This document shows, piece after piece, positions 33,704 through 44,599 of a stretch of 64,000 nucleotides of DNA. The translations under genes were made by a program, and so were the position numbers. Every line of letters begins with the position of its first letter. Positions within the stretch are counted from its first letter, which is position 1. Below the pieces are notes generated by a model that worked only from the letters and a program-made list of their open reading frames with translations, made no database searches and was not told where the DNA came from. This stretch comes from Manihot esculenta (taxonomy: Eukaryota > Streptophyta > Magnoliopsida > Malpighiales > Euphorbiaceae), in the NCBI RefSeq assembly GCF_001659605.2, contig NC_035163.2, forward strand, positions 29,972,158 through 30,036,157, given 5' to 3'.

Positions 33704-36612
33704 CCTAATTATTTTCTCTTTTATTTGCTAAAATTAAATTTATTTTAAAATAATGCTTTTTCTATGCCGTCTAAATTATTATGTATTTGAGTTTTCCAAA
33801 AATCATAGAATAATATCAAAAGTTTTATAATAATATTACACATAATTTTTTTTAATTTAAATTTAGAGATTTTATTGGGCAGTGTATTTAGTAATTTTTT
33901 AAATAATAAATTATTGTCGTGATACATGTATTGTATTTCTAATTTAATTAAGTTGTATTTAGTTTGATTGAGCAGTTAATTTTTTTTTCATTTAATTTAA
34001 TTTAATTTATTAATGGGTTAAATAAGATGATATATCCTTTCTAAATTTATTTATTTTTTTAGGAGTGATGTTAATATATATTACTGTGTGTTAAAAAAAA
34101 TGTTATAATGAAATTCTTAATACAATTTATTTATTGGATAAGCACGGAAATGAACAATAATCTTAATGTTATAAAATTAATAGATTAATTTCGATTTAAA
34201 AAAAACAAAAAAAACAAAAAATCTTCGTTTTCCATTCACGTATGGGAAGCGAAGGGGAAGAGTGGTGATAGAAAAGGTGGTGGCGTGGGAGTGTGGGCCA
34301 TTGTAGTAATCCCTGACCAACCACCATCATTAACACTGTACTTCTCATCATCCAAGCGGGCCCTCCAGATTCTGCCTTTCTGTTATTCACTTCCTACTTT
34401 GTCCCCGTCTAGCATCAGCATCGATTGAAACTCCAAGGCCATTCTTGTCATTTTGCTAGGTAGCTGTTGTAATTAACCTTATCATTAAATACTATTATTT
34501 TAATTTCCAAAAATAATAAAAAAATATTTTATCTGGCTTGACTATTGAGGTGATGACACACCATAACACCCTCTGTAGTGTGGGATCCACTTTTGTTTGT
34601 GGGCCATTATATTCTATAGAAAATTATAAGATGAAGGGTTTTTGTTTCAAAAAATTTTTAATTATTAGAACAACTCATTAATTAATATTTTATTTTAAAA
34701 AATATATTAAAATATTTTTAGTGTATTAATTAATTTTAACTGTTAATTTAACAAAAAAAAATTAAAAGAAAAAAAACCTTTTGATCTTATCTTGAATCTT
34801 TAAAACTAGAATTAGTTCATCTGATTTTAGATAATAGTATAATATATTTATTGAGAAATTTTGATTTTATTATTGAATAAATTTTAATTCATTATATTAT
34901 TATTTTTTGAAATAAGATAGTTTTGAAGTTAAATATGCAATGGGCCATCGGCAATGATAATGGCAGGAAGAGGAACCCAAAACGGTGCCTGAGCCCTGAC
35001 GTGACGTTCTCCTGAGTTTAAGGTCCCAGTAGATAGCATAAGAAGGAGCGGGTCCAGTAATTATCACTGACAAAAGGGGCCCACTGAACTCTGGTTTTGT
35101 CCCCAGGGACCTCACTGTACACTTTAATGATAGACTAGAATATAAACGGAGATAAATCCTAAGATTAATGAATTTAAATTTAATAAATTTTTGGTAAATT
35201 GACTCATATAATAACATCTGGGTAGAATTTACCGTCACTTATATATCTGTTGATGGTGTAGTGAGTGAATTTGAATAGAAATTAAATTTATTAGTTAAAA
35301 TTTTTTAATAAATATTTTATTTTTAATATTTTAAATTTTAATTAAAATATTTAAAGTTTTTATAAAATTATTAAAATAATAATATTAGTATTGTTAATTA
35401 ATCAATTTGATTTTATTAATTTTTTTATTAAAATTAAATTAAATTATAAATAATTATTTTTTTTAAAAAATTAAAATCAAATCAAATTAAATTAAAAAAT
35501 AAAAAAAAATAAATTAAAAATTTAAATTTATTGAATTTATTCAATTATTTCAATTTTAATAGCATATAGTCACTCTTTTTTTTTTTTTTTGAACTCGTCA
35601 CTCCAATTTACGGGTGCATGTGGGTGTGGTCATGTGTGTACAACAGAGAAGCCGAGCCAAATGAGAAGAAGCCGTGCGCGAGCGTGACTTTGATGTATCA
35701 CAAACTGATTGTTGGGCAATCTCTCGTCAGCCTTCGAGTTTGTGTTTTTCCATATTCCCATTTCGAGTGATTCTGGTGAGGAAAACCAAGCCATCATCTA
35801 ACAATTTACTGTTCAAACTTCAAACTCCTCTGTCCAAATAGAAGAACGCACTTCTTGGCATAAAACCAACGTGAAAAAAAAAACTGCCATTTCTAGGCCA
35901 ATGGAGTGTTTTTATCAAACCCACTAATTTCCATGCACCCCCTCTCTCTCTCTCTCCTCAATCCCACGAGTTTTCTTTCTCTCCCTCCACTTTCAGTGTC
36001 CTCTCTGCGGCTTCATGGCGATTTTTCAGGTCTGGTCACTGATGTAGTGGGGCTTAAACTTTAAATGAGCCAAAAGGATAGAAAAAGATAGCCCACTAAG
36101 GGGAAGGGGGAACAAGTGAGAGATCATTCATTCACCATTCGCACCCTTAATCACTTCTTTTGTTTTCATGTTGGAATTTTAACTTGCATGAGTTCTTGGG
36201 GTTCCGCAACTTGGGTCTTGTCTCCTTTCAGAGCTTCGAATTTGATGAACTTTTTTATTTTTTTGTTTGTTTTTCTGATGATGATAAATTCACTTTTATT
36301 TATTTGTTTTAGTTGAAATACCGCTAGTACAACCGCTGAATTTATATATAGGACATCTTTAAAAAGGAAAGATAAAAAAAAGAAAAGAACCAAAAGAAAG
36401 AAAAGCTCAAAACAAAAAATACAAAAGCTTGGTCTGTTACTGGAGCCTGGTGATGTCTGGTGCATGCACGTCTGTTCTCTTGATCATGACTCGTGAGGAT
36501 CTCTTTGCATATCGGTTCTGAATCCCAGTGATTCTTGTTGAGTGTTTGAGGCGGAGATTGAGAGAAAGACGGGGGGAAAGTGCGTCCTTTGATTTATCGC
36601 CTGTGCTTAGAA
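33704..36612. other. AT-rich intergenic stretch upstream of the FLZ gene
   Basis: No convincing gene was seen; small ORFs here lack family features. The stretch contains A/T runs (for example about 35280-35590) and a short CT-rich run (about 35943-35958). The last several hundred bases presumably hold the promoter of the zinc finger gene, but I could not fix a TATA box or transcription start. Confidence 0.5.
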
Positions 36613-36633
36613 ATGGAGCTCACAAAGCTTTAG
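36613..36633 (+). promoter_or_regulatory. Upstream mini-ORF in the FLZ gene leader
   Basis: ATG GAG CTC ACA AAG CTT TAG codes for six residues and sits before the predicted 5'-UTR intron. If transcription starts upstream of it, ribosomes meet this ATG before the main start, which usually lowers translation. The transcription start is not known, so this is conditional. Confidence 0.4.
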
Positions 36634-36647
36634 CACAGAGAGAGGAG

Positions 36648-36947
36648 GTACTTCATGGATCCTATTCTTGTCTTTCTCATTTCTGGGTTTAGTAAAGATG
36701 GTGGTTTTGACTGTACTGCCACCACTTTTTTGCCTTTCTTTTCCTAATAAAAACATTCAAACAAATCACAAGCTCACGAATTTCTATCAAATTTTGGTTT
36801 GTCTTGATTTCAGCCATGGAATAAATGGCTATTTCTGAGTAAAGATACAAACTTTTCCTGGTAAATTTCCCTCATTCTTCTTTTTTTTTTTCTTGGATTA
36901 TCCTTCGGCTAAGAAGTCTTTTTAATTTGATTCTGCTCTTTTTGCAG
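36648..36947 (+). other. Predicted 5'-UTR intron of the FLZ gene
   Basis: The stretch runs from GAG|GTACTTC to TTTTTGCAG|TGGG, 300 bp, T-rich before the acceptor. The main ATG is 23 bases downstream of the acceptor. Leader introns are common in this gene family. It is inferred from splice motifs. Confidence 0.55.
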
Positions 36948-36969
36948 TGGGAATATAGTATTTTGAGTG

Positions 36970-38090
36970 ATGATAAGAAAGAGATCCAGAGTAACAAGTA
37001 GTAAGCAAGCTCTAATGGCGGACTTTAGCACAATTCTATCTCCAACAAACAAATACAGAAAACCCAGTTCTTTTCCTAGGTTGTTTACCGGCTTCACCTT
37101 CAAGAATTTCTCTGAAACAGCTGAGGCAGTCATGAGCCCAACTTCAATTCTCGATAGCAAACCCTTCTCTGGGCTCAAAAATCCCTTCTTGCCTGATCTC
37201 CCCACCCCTAAAACCCCAGAATCGGAGACCAGGCGTACCTGGGACAAGCTAGACTCCAAAGGCATTGGCCTTGGCATTGTTGATGCTCTTAATGATGATA
37301 AAACTGACCCCAATTTCTCAAAACCTGAAAGCAGAATGATTCTATTCGGCTCACAGTTAAAGATCCAAGTTCCCCCTTTGCCTCCTCCATTTCATTCACC
37401 AACTGAATCTCCCAAATCTCCTGCTGATTTCGGTATCAAAACAAGGAATTCTCAATTGGGTTCTTTCTCTTCTGGGTTCTCTCATTCTCCAGCTAAGAAA
37501 TCAGCCTGCAGTTCAGCCAATTCTGGTATGGATACTCCAAATTCACCCCGTGTTTTCAACGGTTGTCTCTCTGCCAGTGAGATGGAGCTTTCTGAGGATT
37601 ATACATGTGTGATCTCATATGGGCCTAATCCAAGAACCACCCATATATTTGACGATTGCATTGTTGAGACATGCTGTGGTATTGTTGAGTTTTCTGATTC
37701 GAGGGCAGAGACTACTAGGTTTTTGGACGAAGGATCAAATTATTCATCAGATAATTTCTTAAGCTTCTGTTATGCTTGCAAGAAGAATCTTGGGCATGGA
37801 AGAGACATTTACATGTACAGGTTTGTTCAAGTTCCCTTTTCTGGTATGTTTCCAATTCTTTCTGCGAAATCCTGCAAGTTTGGTAACTTTCACATCAGAA
37901 AAGGAACTTTACCTTAGAATTTGGCTGCAGATATGGAAAAAAATTCTGATTGTAATTCTAAGCAATGGTTGAATTGTGATGCAGAGGTGAGAAAGCATTC
38001 TGCAGCAGAGAATGCAGATACCAGGAGATGCTATTAGAGGAGGGATTAGATAAGCTGGAGCCTGAAGATGTCTATGGAACTTGTTCATGA
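36970..38090 (+). CDS. FCS-like zinc finger (FLZ, DUF581) protein, two exons
   Basis: The coding sequence is 36970-37820 joined to 37985-38090 (957 nt, 318 residues), with an intron beginning GTTTGTTC and ending TGATGCAG. I chose ATG 36970 because the protein then begins MIRKRSR, as FLZ family proteins commonly begin M-L/I-R-K-R-S; the codon before it is GTG, not ATG. A Ser/Pro-rich, probably disordered N-terminal two thirds precedes the FLZ domain. The domain starts FLSFCYACKKNL (first Cys pair) near residue 270 and is completed in exon 2 by AFCSREC, the FCS signature. The intron falls inside the zinc finger, as in other family members. FLZ proteins bind the SnRK1 energy-sensing kinase as adaptors; this role is from family knowledge. 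The gene looks intact. Which paralogue it is cannot be told. Confidence 0.93.
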
Positions 38091-38433
38091 AATCTCCTGT
38101 TAATACTTTCCTTAAAACCAAACAGCCACCCAAGAACTAAACCATTTCAATTAGGACAACTTTGTACTGGTAATGTTATGATCATCCAATTTTTCACATC
38201 AAAATTCAGACAGACCAGATTATTAATGTTAATGATGTTTATTAAGCATAATCAAAGGTGGTTCATGAATCTGTTTCCAGTGATTCATCCCCTTTGTAAA
38301 ATTTAAGGGAGTGAAAGGCTGAAACTATGTGTAGAGTTGGAATTTTGTTGAATATTAATTGATAATTATTGGGTGATTGATGATGGTTTTGTCCACAGTT
38401 TTTGGTTTCAGAAGTTGGTGTAATGATGATGGA
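38091..38433 (+). other. 3' flank of the FLZ gene
   Basis: No further coding frame was seen. This is probably 3' UTR and its polyadenylation region. It runs up to the LTR of the old chromovirus, so the element begins only about 350 bp after the stop codon. Confidence 0.5.
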
Positions 38434-38921
38434 TGACTAATGGTTTTTAACGCAGCTTTTCAAAAGTAAATATCAGTGAAAAGTGTATAATTTTAAATAA
38501 AAAAATAAATTGTCATATTTGTATATAAAAAAATTTTTAAAAAAATTAAAAATATTGAAAAAGTAAATTTTAAATAAATTTTGAGAGAAGTGTATAATTT
38601 TAAATATAAAAATAAATTGTTTTATAAAATATGGTGTTTATTTTAAATAAGTGTATAAAAAAATTTTAAAAATACTGATAAAAAAATTTCAGAGATCATT
38701 TTAAGGTCCTAAAGAGTATTTTTAAGTCTCGTAACAGGCTGTTATATAGCCGAAGGCACAAAACAAATATAGATCTTTGGATGAGTTTTTCGAATTAGAG
38801 TTTTAATAGCGATTCTAACACTTACGGTAAAAGTTATGGTAAAAAAGTTTTTTGCTGTTCAGTGATCGCGTTTGGGCCGATTCGCCCGTTCTAAGTATTA
38901 CGGTCCATCTCGTTCGTATCA
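38434..38921 (-). repeat. 3' LTR of the old chromovirus (approximate edges)
   Basis: It shares with 45862-46254 the segments TTTCAGAG.CCATTTTAAGGTC, TTTTTCGAATT.AGA.TTTTAATAG and an end near GTATCA/GCATCA, with many differences. The left edge is uncertain by some tens of bases. Confidence 0.7.
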
Positions 38922-39595
38922 ATCTCCTCCACTGAGAAAGAACTCAACCTTGAGTGAAGCAGAAGATTTGAATACAAAGAAATATCAAAGTCATGGTACC
39001 TGAATATATCCGCCATATTAAATGTCTTGGAGATACCCATGGTGTCTGAAAGATCTATTACATAAGCATTGTCATTGATGTGTTTGAGTATTGAATATGA
39101 TCCATATTTCTTGGGCTGCAGCTTGCTGTATGTATCAACTTGGAACCTCTCCTTACGCAGGAACACCATCACTGCATCTCCAACATGGAAGACTTCTCAT
39201 CGTCTATGCTCATCTGCAGCTTGCTTGCATTTTGAGTTTACTTGCTCCAACTTCTGTTTGACTTTCTTCTGCACATTTATAATCTGCTCCGCCATGTGCT
39301 TTGCTAGAACACTAGCATTTATACCTTTTAACAGCTTGATCAAATCCAACATATGTTGTAGCACCTTGATATAGACAACAGAAAAAGGTGAACGGCCAAG
39401 GGCACTATGTACCACACTGTTATAAGTAAATTCAGCTTGAGAAAGAATAAAATCTCACTGCTTTTGTTTATCCCTACAAAGACTGCAAATTAGATTGCCT
39501 AGGGCTCAGTTGACTACTTCTGTTTGCTCATCAGTCTATGAGTGAGTGGTACTGCTGAACTGCAGGGAAGAGTCAAACAGTTTCCATAGTATCCT
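38891..39595 (-). pseudogene. Old chromovirus integrase C-terminal pieces
   Basis: Two short open pieces (39415-39197 and 39172-38891) are in different frames. The first has VHSALGRSPFSVVY; the second has MVFLRKERFQVDTYSKL and NDNAYVIDLSDTMG, the C-terminal segment of chromovirus integrase. The stretch up to the core piece at 39596 has in-frame stops. Confidence 0.8.
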
Positions 39596-40216
39596 CTAGA
39601 AATAGTTAAGGAACTTGCTGTCATGATTTAAAGTAATAGATTTTAGAACCCCATGAAGACGGATGACTTCTTTGAAGAATGACCTAGCAACAGTGACTGC
39701 ATCTAAGGTTTTTCTGCAAGGAATAAAGTGTGACATCTTGAAAAACCTATCAACCACAATAAAAACAGAATTAATGCCTCTTTGTGTGGGAGGCAGTCTC
39801 AGCATAAAGTCTATAGATAAATCTTTCCAAATGTTTTTCTGGAACTGGAAGAGACAAGTATAACCCAGTATTTTTATACTGGCCATTGGATCTCTGGCAA
39901 GTGTAATACTTCTCCACAAATATACAGACATTCCTTCTCAGGTATGACCAATAAAACCTTTGTTTGATGGCTATCAGAGTCTTATTTCTCCCAAAGTGAC
40001 CTGCCAATCCGACTCTATGCAAGTCACTAATCACCTTCTCCCTTAAGGAGGTCTTTGGAATGCACAACTGGTTCTTATGCATCAAGTAATCGTCAGATAA
40101 ATAAAATGAAGAAACTGGGTGATTAGTAGATACCTGGAACCATATCTCAACAAAATCATCATCCTGTGCACACTCTCCTTTCAACTGCTCAAATCCAATT
40201 ATCTCTTGACTCAAAG
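39596..40216 (-). pseudogene. Old chromovirus integrase zinc region and core
   Basis: The zinc region reads LHRVGLAGHFGRNKTL and then YTCQRSNG, where the first Cys of the usual pair has been replaced by Tyr. The core shows [17 protein letters not shown]. The second catalytic segment reads [11 protein letters not shown] where an Asp-Arg-Asp pattern is usual. It is interrupted upstream by the element at 40217. An ORF running across the 40217 junction is a chance fusion. Confidence 0.82.
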
Positions 40217-40508
40217 TGTAACGACCCGAAAATCGGACCGCTATCGGCGCTAGGATCCGGGTCGACTTAAGGCCGCCGGGACCCGTAGCAAGCCAAACAT
40301 ACATCCTGAAAACCTGTTTAATCCCATACATGTTCATGAAAGCCAACTCATCTTATGATGTATCGCCCATTGGGGCATTGATGAGATCCCACAGAGGGAT
40401 CATGTTTATGATTATGACTATGTACAGTGCATGTTCAGGTTGAGTTGGATGTATGAAAGAAAAGTTTTGAACGGTAACAGTGCCGGGGTTCACGTCCGGG
40501 CTGTTACA
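40217..40508. mobile_element. 292-bp element made of two LTR 3' ends in inverted orientation
   Basis: It starts TGTAACGACCCG and ends GGGCTGTTACA. The left roughly 130 bp match the reverse complement of the Tekay LTR 3' terminus (compare 7780-7912: GGACCGCTACCGGCGCTAGG, GTCGACTTAAGGCCGCC). The right part matches the LTR in forward orientation (TTGATGAGATCCCACAGAGGGA, as at 7680-7700, then TTCAGGTTGAGTTGG) and ends with a forward LTR 3' terminus of the GGCTGTTACA subtype. Flanks are CAAAG (40212-40216) and TAAAG (40509-40513), a 4-of-5 duplication. It lies in the integrase gene of the old chromovirus. Confidence 0.75.
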
Positions 40509-40627
40509 TAAAGTCAACAGTAGTGTCACCCTCCGGCTCAAAGCATCAAATACCCAATTCTATACATCCGAATTATGCTTCAAAATAAAAGAAAACTTCT
40601 GCAGATATTGACACCACCGTGCATGCA
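40509..40627 (-). pseudogene. Old chromovirus RNase H end
   Basis: The minus strand reads YLQKFSFILKHNSDVYRIG, matching the RNase H C-terminal segment normally ending VADALSRR. It is a sliver of pol between the two later insertions. Confidence 0.6.
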
Positions 40628-41918
40628 TGTAACAACCCGGAAATCGGACCGCTACCGGCACTAGGATTTAGATCGACTTAAGGTCACCGGAACCCATAGC
40701 AAGCCTAACATACAACTTGTACATCTGATAAAATCTCATACATGATCATACATTTTCATAAAAACTTTAAACTTTTCATATACCAAGCTTAACCTGTGCA
40801 TGCACCATAACTGTAGACATAAAACCCCACACTAGAGCCCTTATCAAATGCTCTAGTTGGGTCAACATAACATACATCAAGCTTGGTTTAACATTTCTCA
40901 TTATTAAAACATTTCATATAGATCATGTACAAAAAGGGATTACCACTACTAATAGGGCCAAACACAATACTAAACCATGAAACATATCTCTACATTACAT
41001 TATATTATACCGTTTTACATTACATGTCCACTACTAAAACTATTACACTTAATACAACCTTCAACCTTGACGACTTCTCGGTCTATCCTGAACCTGCAAA
41101 CCTGGGGGTTAGGGGAGAGGGGTGAGCTACAAAAGCCGGGTGAGCTACAAAAGCCCAATGAGCAGAACAGTAAAAACAATTTAATAAACATATGCTTTCA
41201 TGAAATGCATCACATCACAAACAAATCACATCACAGATAGATTGACCCAAAAATCCCTCTACTATGTGTCCGGCCCTTGGTGGAGCTCCTCAAGACTTCT
41301 ATTACATACATAAGCTCTGTGCCCGGCCCTCGGTGGGGCTTCTCAGGACTTCTGTTACATAACATAATATCTAGAGGGCTAATGGGTCGTCTTGTTGTCC
41401 ATCCACACCCACAATGAATAATGCGATGCGTCATATTCGTGAATTCTAATGCAAACAACCTATTATATATCATGATGCATGAACATGCTTAAAACATTTG
41501 ATTCTTCGAAATAAAAGATTAGTTTAGTTCCACTCACCTCTAGCTGACTCTGAACTAACTCTGAAGCAGTTATCTCATTGCTGATCACCTCGGTTCCTCA
41601 GGTCCGATCCTACACAGGTGGACTCAAATGAGGGACCAAATATACTCTAACATGACTCTAAACATCTCCCCAAAAATTCCCTAAAACATCATAAACATGC
41701 ATGGAAAAATAGGCAAAGGAAGGCTGGGCAGGGGACTTTCGGCGGCAGGTTCGGCGGCCGAAGGTCCCCACAGAGCCGAAATTCACCCACTTTCGGGGGC
41801 AGGTTCGGCGGCCGAAACTCCCCTCCAGAGCCGAAAGTCCAAACTTTTGGGGGCGAGTTTAGGCGGCCAAAACAACGTCTTTTGGCAGGTTCAGCGGCCA
41901 AACCTTGTTTCGGCGGCC

Positions 41919-42001
41919 GAACCTTGCTTCGGTGGCCGAACCTTGCTTCGGCGGCCGAACCTTGCTTCGGTGGCCGAACCTTGCTTCGGCGGCCGAACCT
42001 G
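41919..42001 (-). repeat. 19-bp tandem array of the GCC-type palindrome
   Basis: The unit CTTCGGCGGCCGAACCTTG, or the variant with GGTGGCC, is repeated about four to five times back to back inside the LTR. It is an amplified form of the single palindromes found in the other LTRs. Confidence 0.9.
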
Positions 42002-42519
42002 GATCCTCCTGGGTGGCAGAACCCGATTCTGCCATCCCACAATCAGCCATCCTAACTTTCCAACATGCATTCAACTATTCTAAAACATGCATAAACACTT
42101 AATCAAGCATATAGGGGCATAAAACTAGCCTATACCCCAACAAACATCACATTAAGCATACATTTACCATCTAACTAACATAAACCCTAACATTTTACAA
42201 GTAGCCTAAACATGCATCAAAACCCCTTAACCCTTCATAAAACTTACTTAAAAACATAAGAGAAGATGAGGATCTACACTTACCTCTTGAAGATCGAGAG
42301 GAGATGCGATCCCAAACTTGGAGATATGGAGGAACGAGCTCCGGGGTTCTCCAAGCCTCAAAACTTTGATCTCAGCTTAAAATATTCAAAACATGGTAAA
42401 AACTCATAAAAATCTTGAAGGATTTGAGGAGGAAACACAAGATCAACAAGGGGGTGGCGGAGACTCACCTTGCCCGGAAATGGAGAGAGAAAACTCGCCC
42501 ATTTTCGGACAGGGGGCCA

Positions 42520-42525
42520 TTTATA
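42520..42525 (-). promoter_or_regulatory. TATA box of the truncated LTR
   Basis: The minus strand reads TATAAA in GCCACCTATAAATGG, the same 15 bases as in Tekay-B. Confidence 0.55.
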
Positions 42526-42754
42526 GGTGGCTGGCCAGACCACCTTTGGGGGCCAAAAGTGCCTCCGCAACTCCACCATGTTCGGCGGCCGAACATGAGG
42601 TTCGGCGGCCGAACATGAGTTTCTCCTCCAAAACATTTTCTTTCAAAACTCAATTTTCTTTCTTTATTAAAACCATAAAAACATATAAAACATTTTAGAA
42701 AATCTTTATTTTACCCTTCTAGAAGGCTTCGACATCCGAGAAATTTCGGATTGT

Positions 42755-43985
42755 AAGTACTTCAAGGCCTCATAGTCTAAATAAAGCACGAACTCATTTG
42801 CAAATAGGTAATATTATCATGTTTTAAGAGCACAAAATACAGAATAGAATTCCTTATCATAAGTGCTCCATTTGCGTCTTGCATCATTGAGCTTCTCGCT
42901 AAAAAATACAACTGGCCTCTTCTCTTAAGATAAAACAGTTCCGATTTCCACTCCACTAGCATCACAATCTACTTCAAATAACTTGTCAAAATGTAGAAGT
43001 ATAAGTATCAATGTTGTGCATAGCTTCTTTTTAAGGACAGTGAAGCTATTGGTTGCCTCTTCTCCGCACTGAAACTTCCCTTTCTTCAGACACTCTGTCA
43101 TTGGGGCAGCAATACTACTGAAGTTTTTGATGAACCTCCTGTAAAATGTAGCTAACCCATGGAAGCTGCATAATTCAGAAATGTTTTTAGGCATGGGCCA
43201 GTCTCTGATTGCTATAATCTTAGTCTCATCAACATGAACACTCTCATCCGAAATTACAAATCCTAAGAACACTAATCTTTGAGTTAGAAAACTGCACTTC
43301 TTGAGATTAACATATAAAAGATTATCTTTCAAAGCAACGAGTATAGCTCTCAAGTGGGCCATGTGCTCCTTTTCACTACTACTATATATGAAAATAACAT
43401 CAAAATAAAGCACAATAAACTTGCCAATAAATGATTTAAGTACCTGGTTCATTAGCTTCATGAATGTACTAAGAGCATTGGACAGCCCGAAGGGCATAAC
43501 CAACCACTCATGGAGTCCCTTTTTGATTTTGAACGTTGTCTTCCATTCATCACTTGGTTTAATTTGAATCTAATAATATCCATGTTTCAAATCCATCTTT
43601 GAAAACTACTTCGCTCCATGCAATTTATCTAGCATATCATCAACCTTGGAATTGGGAACTTGTAGCCCACCATAATTCAATTGATTGTCGGACTGTTAAC
43701 ACACATTTTCTAGCTTTCATCCTTCAATAAATCTAGCACTGCACACGGACTCAAACTCTCTCGAATCAGCCCCTTCCACAGCAATTCTTCTACCTTTCCC
43801 TTTAAAATATCACTCTCTCTCGGATTCATCCTGTAATGAGATAAATTAGGAAGGTTAGCACTAGGAATAAGAACAATTTGGTGCTAAATACCTCTCATGG
43901 GTGGTAACCTATCTGGTGTGTCCTCTCCCATCAATTCTTTGAACTCCTGTAATAGAGGACAAACCGACTCTGGTTGCTCCTCTAT
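42755..43985 (-). pseudogene. Old chromovirus reverse transcriptase and start of RNase H
   Basis: The clearest piece is 43503-42925: [20 protein letters not shown], then [12 protein letters not shown], where the second Asp of the catalytic pair is Val, then VFLGFVIS and [17 protein letters not shown]. The RNase H start [14 protein letters not shown] is visible. Upstream 43504-43985 is RT in broken frames. The changed catalytic residue alone would inactivate it. Confidence 0.85.
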
Positions 43986-44543
43986 TTAATTTTCAAGCTC
44001 ATTCATCAAAATCTGCTTCACTATCGGAACATGTACCTGCCCTGTTTCCTTAACTTCAGTAGTAAAGTTTTCTGTCAAAGTAAAAAATGTACTCTTATAT
44101 TGTATGTCAGGTTTACTCTTCAAATGAAGCAATAAAAACTTTACACTATCTTTCTCTAGCTTATAAGCATTACTCCTTTCAGAATGTTGCGCATCAACAT
44201 CATATTGCCAAGGCGTGCCAAACAAAAGTTGGCACACATCCATATCTACTACATCACAATATACAGTATCATGGTATTTGCCTATAGAGAAAGGCAATTT
44301 ACAGCATTCTGTCATGTTTATTTTCTCAGTATTAGATTTAATCCACCCCAATGAATAAGGTTTCAGGTGCTTCTCAACAGGCAGCTTCAACTTTTTCACA
44401 GTCTCCCTCTCAATGATATTCTTGCAGCTTATGCTGTCCACTATAACACCAAACGTCCTGTCACTAATTGTACAACGAGTTCTGAACAACTGATGCCGTT
44501 GTGTTTTCTCTACACACTTAGGAACTAGCATCATCCGCCGCAC
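43986..44543 (-). pseudogene. Old chromovirus protease region
   Basis: A 185-codon open piece contains GVIVDSISCKNIIERE, aligned to the usual Asp-Ser-Gly protease motif with Ile in place of Gly, and PWQYDVDAQHSERSN, a typical segment before RT. It is non-functional by the motif change and surrounding stops. Confidence 0.8.
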
Positions 44544-44599
44544 AACATAGGTCTACCCATCATCTAATTCATATTCCCCCCTTCTTCATCAGACCTATC

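Larger units (their letters stand above)
40628..42750 (-). mobile_element. Tekay-family LTR, truncated at its right end
   Basis: It starts TGTAACAACCCGGAAATCGGACCGC like the right-hand termini of the family read in reverse, and contains the in-LTR motif repeats (GTGTCCGGCCCTTGG, GTGCCCGGCCCTCGG near 41268 and 41319), GCC-type palindromes (about 41740-42610) and a TATA box (42520-42525, minus). It stops at about 42750, where a typical LTR would run on for several dozen bases to GGTATTACA. No target duplication is visible. Beyond it the old chromovirus RNase H resumes (EALKYLQ). Confidence 0.85.

Noticed and set aside
34900..35238. 112-codon minus-strand ORF as a gene
   Set aside because: It is a low-complexity, AT-driven frame with no motif and no splice partners.
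39771..40346. 191-codon minus-strand ORF as one protein
   Set aside because: Its first part is LTR sequence of the 40217-40508 element and its second part is old integrase; the fusion is due to the insertion.
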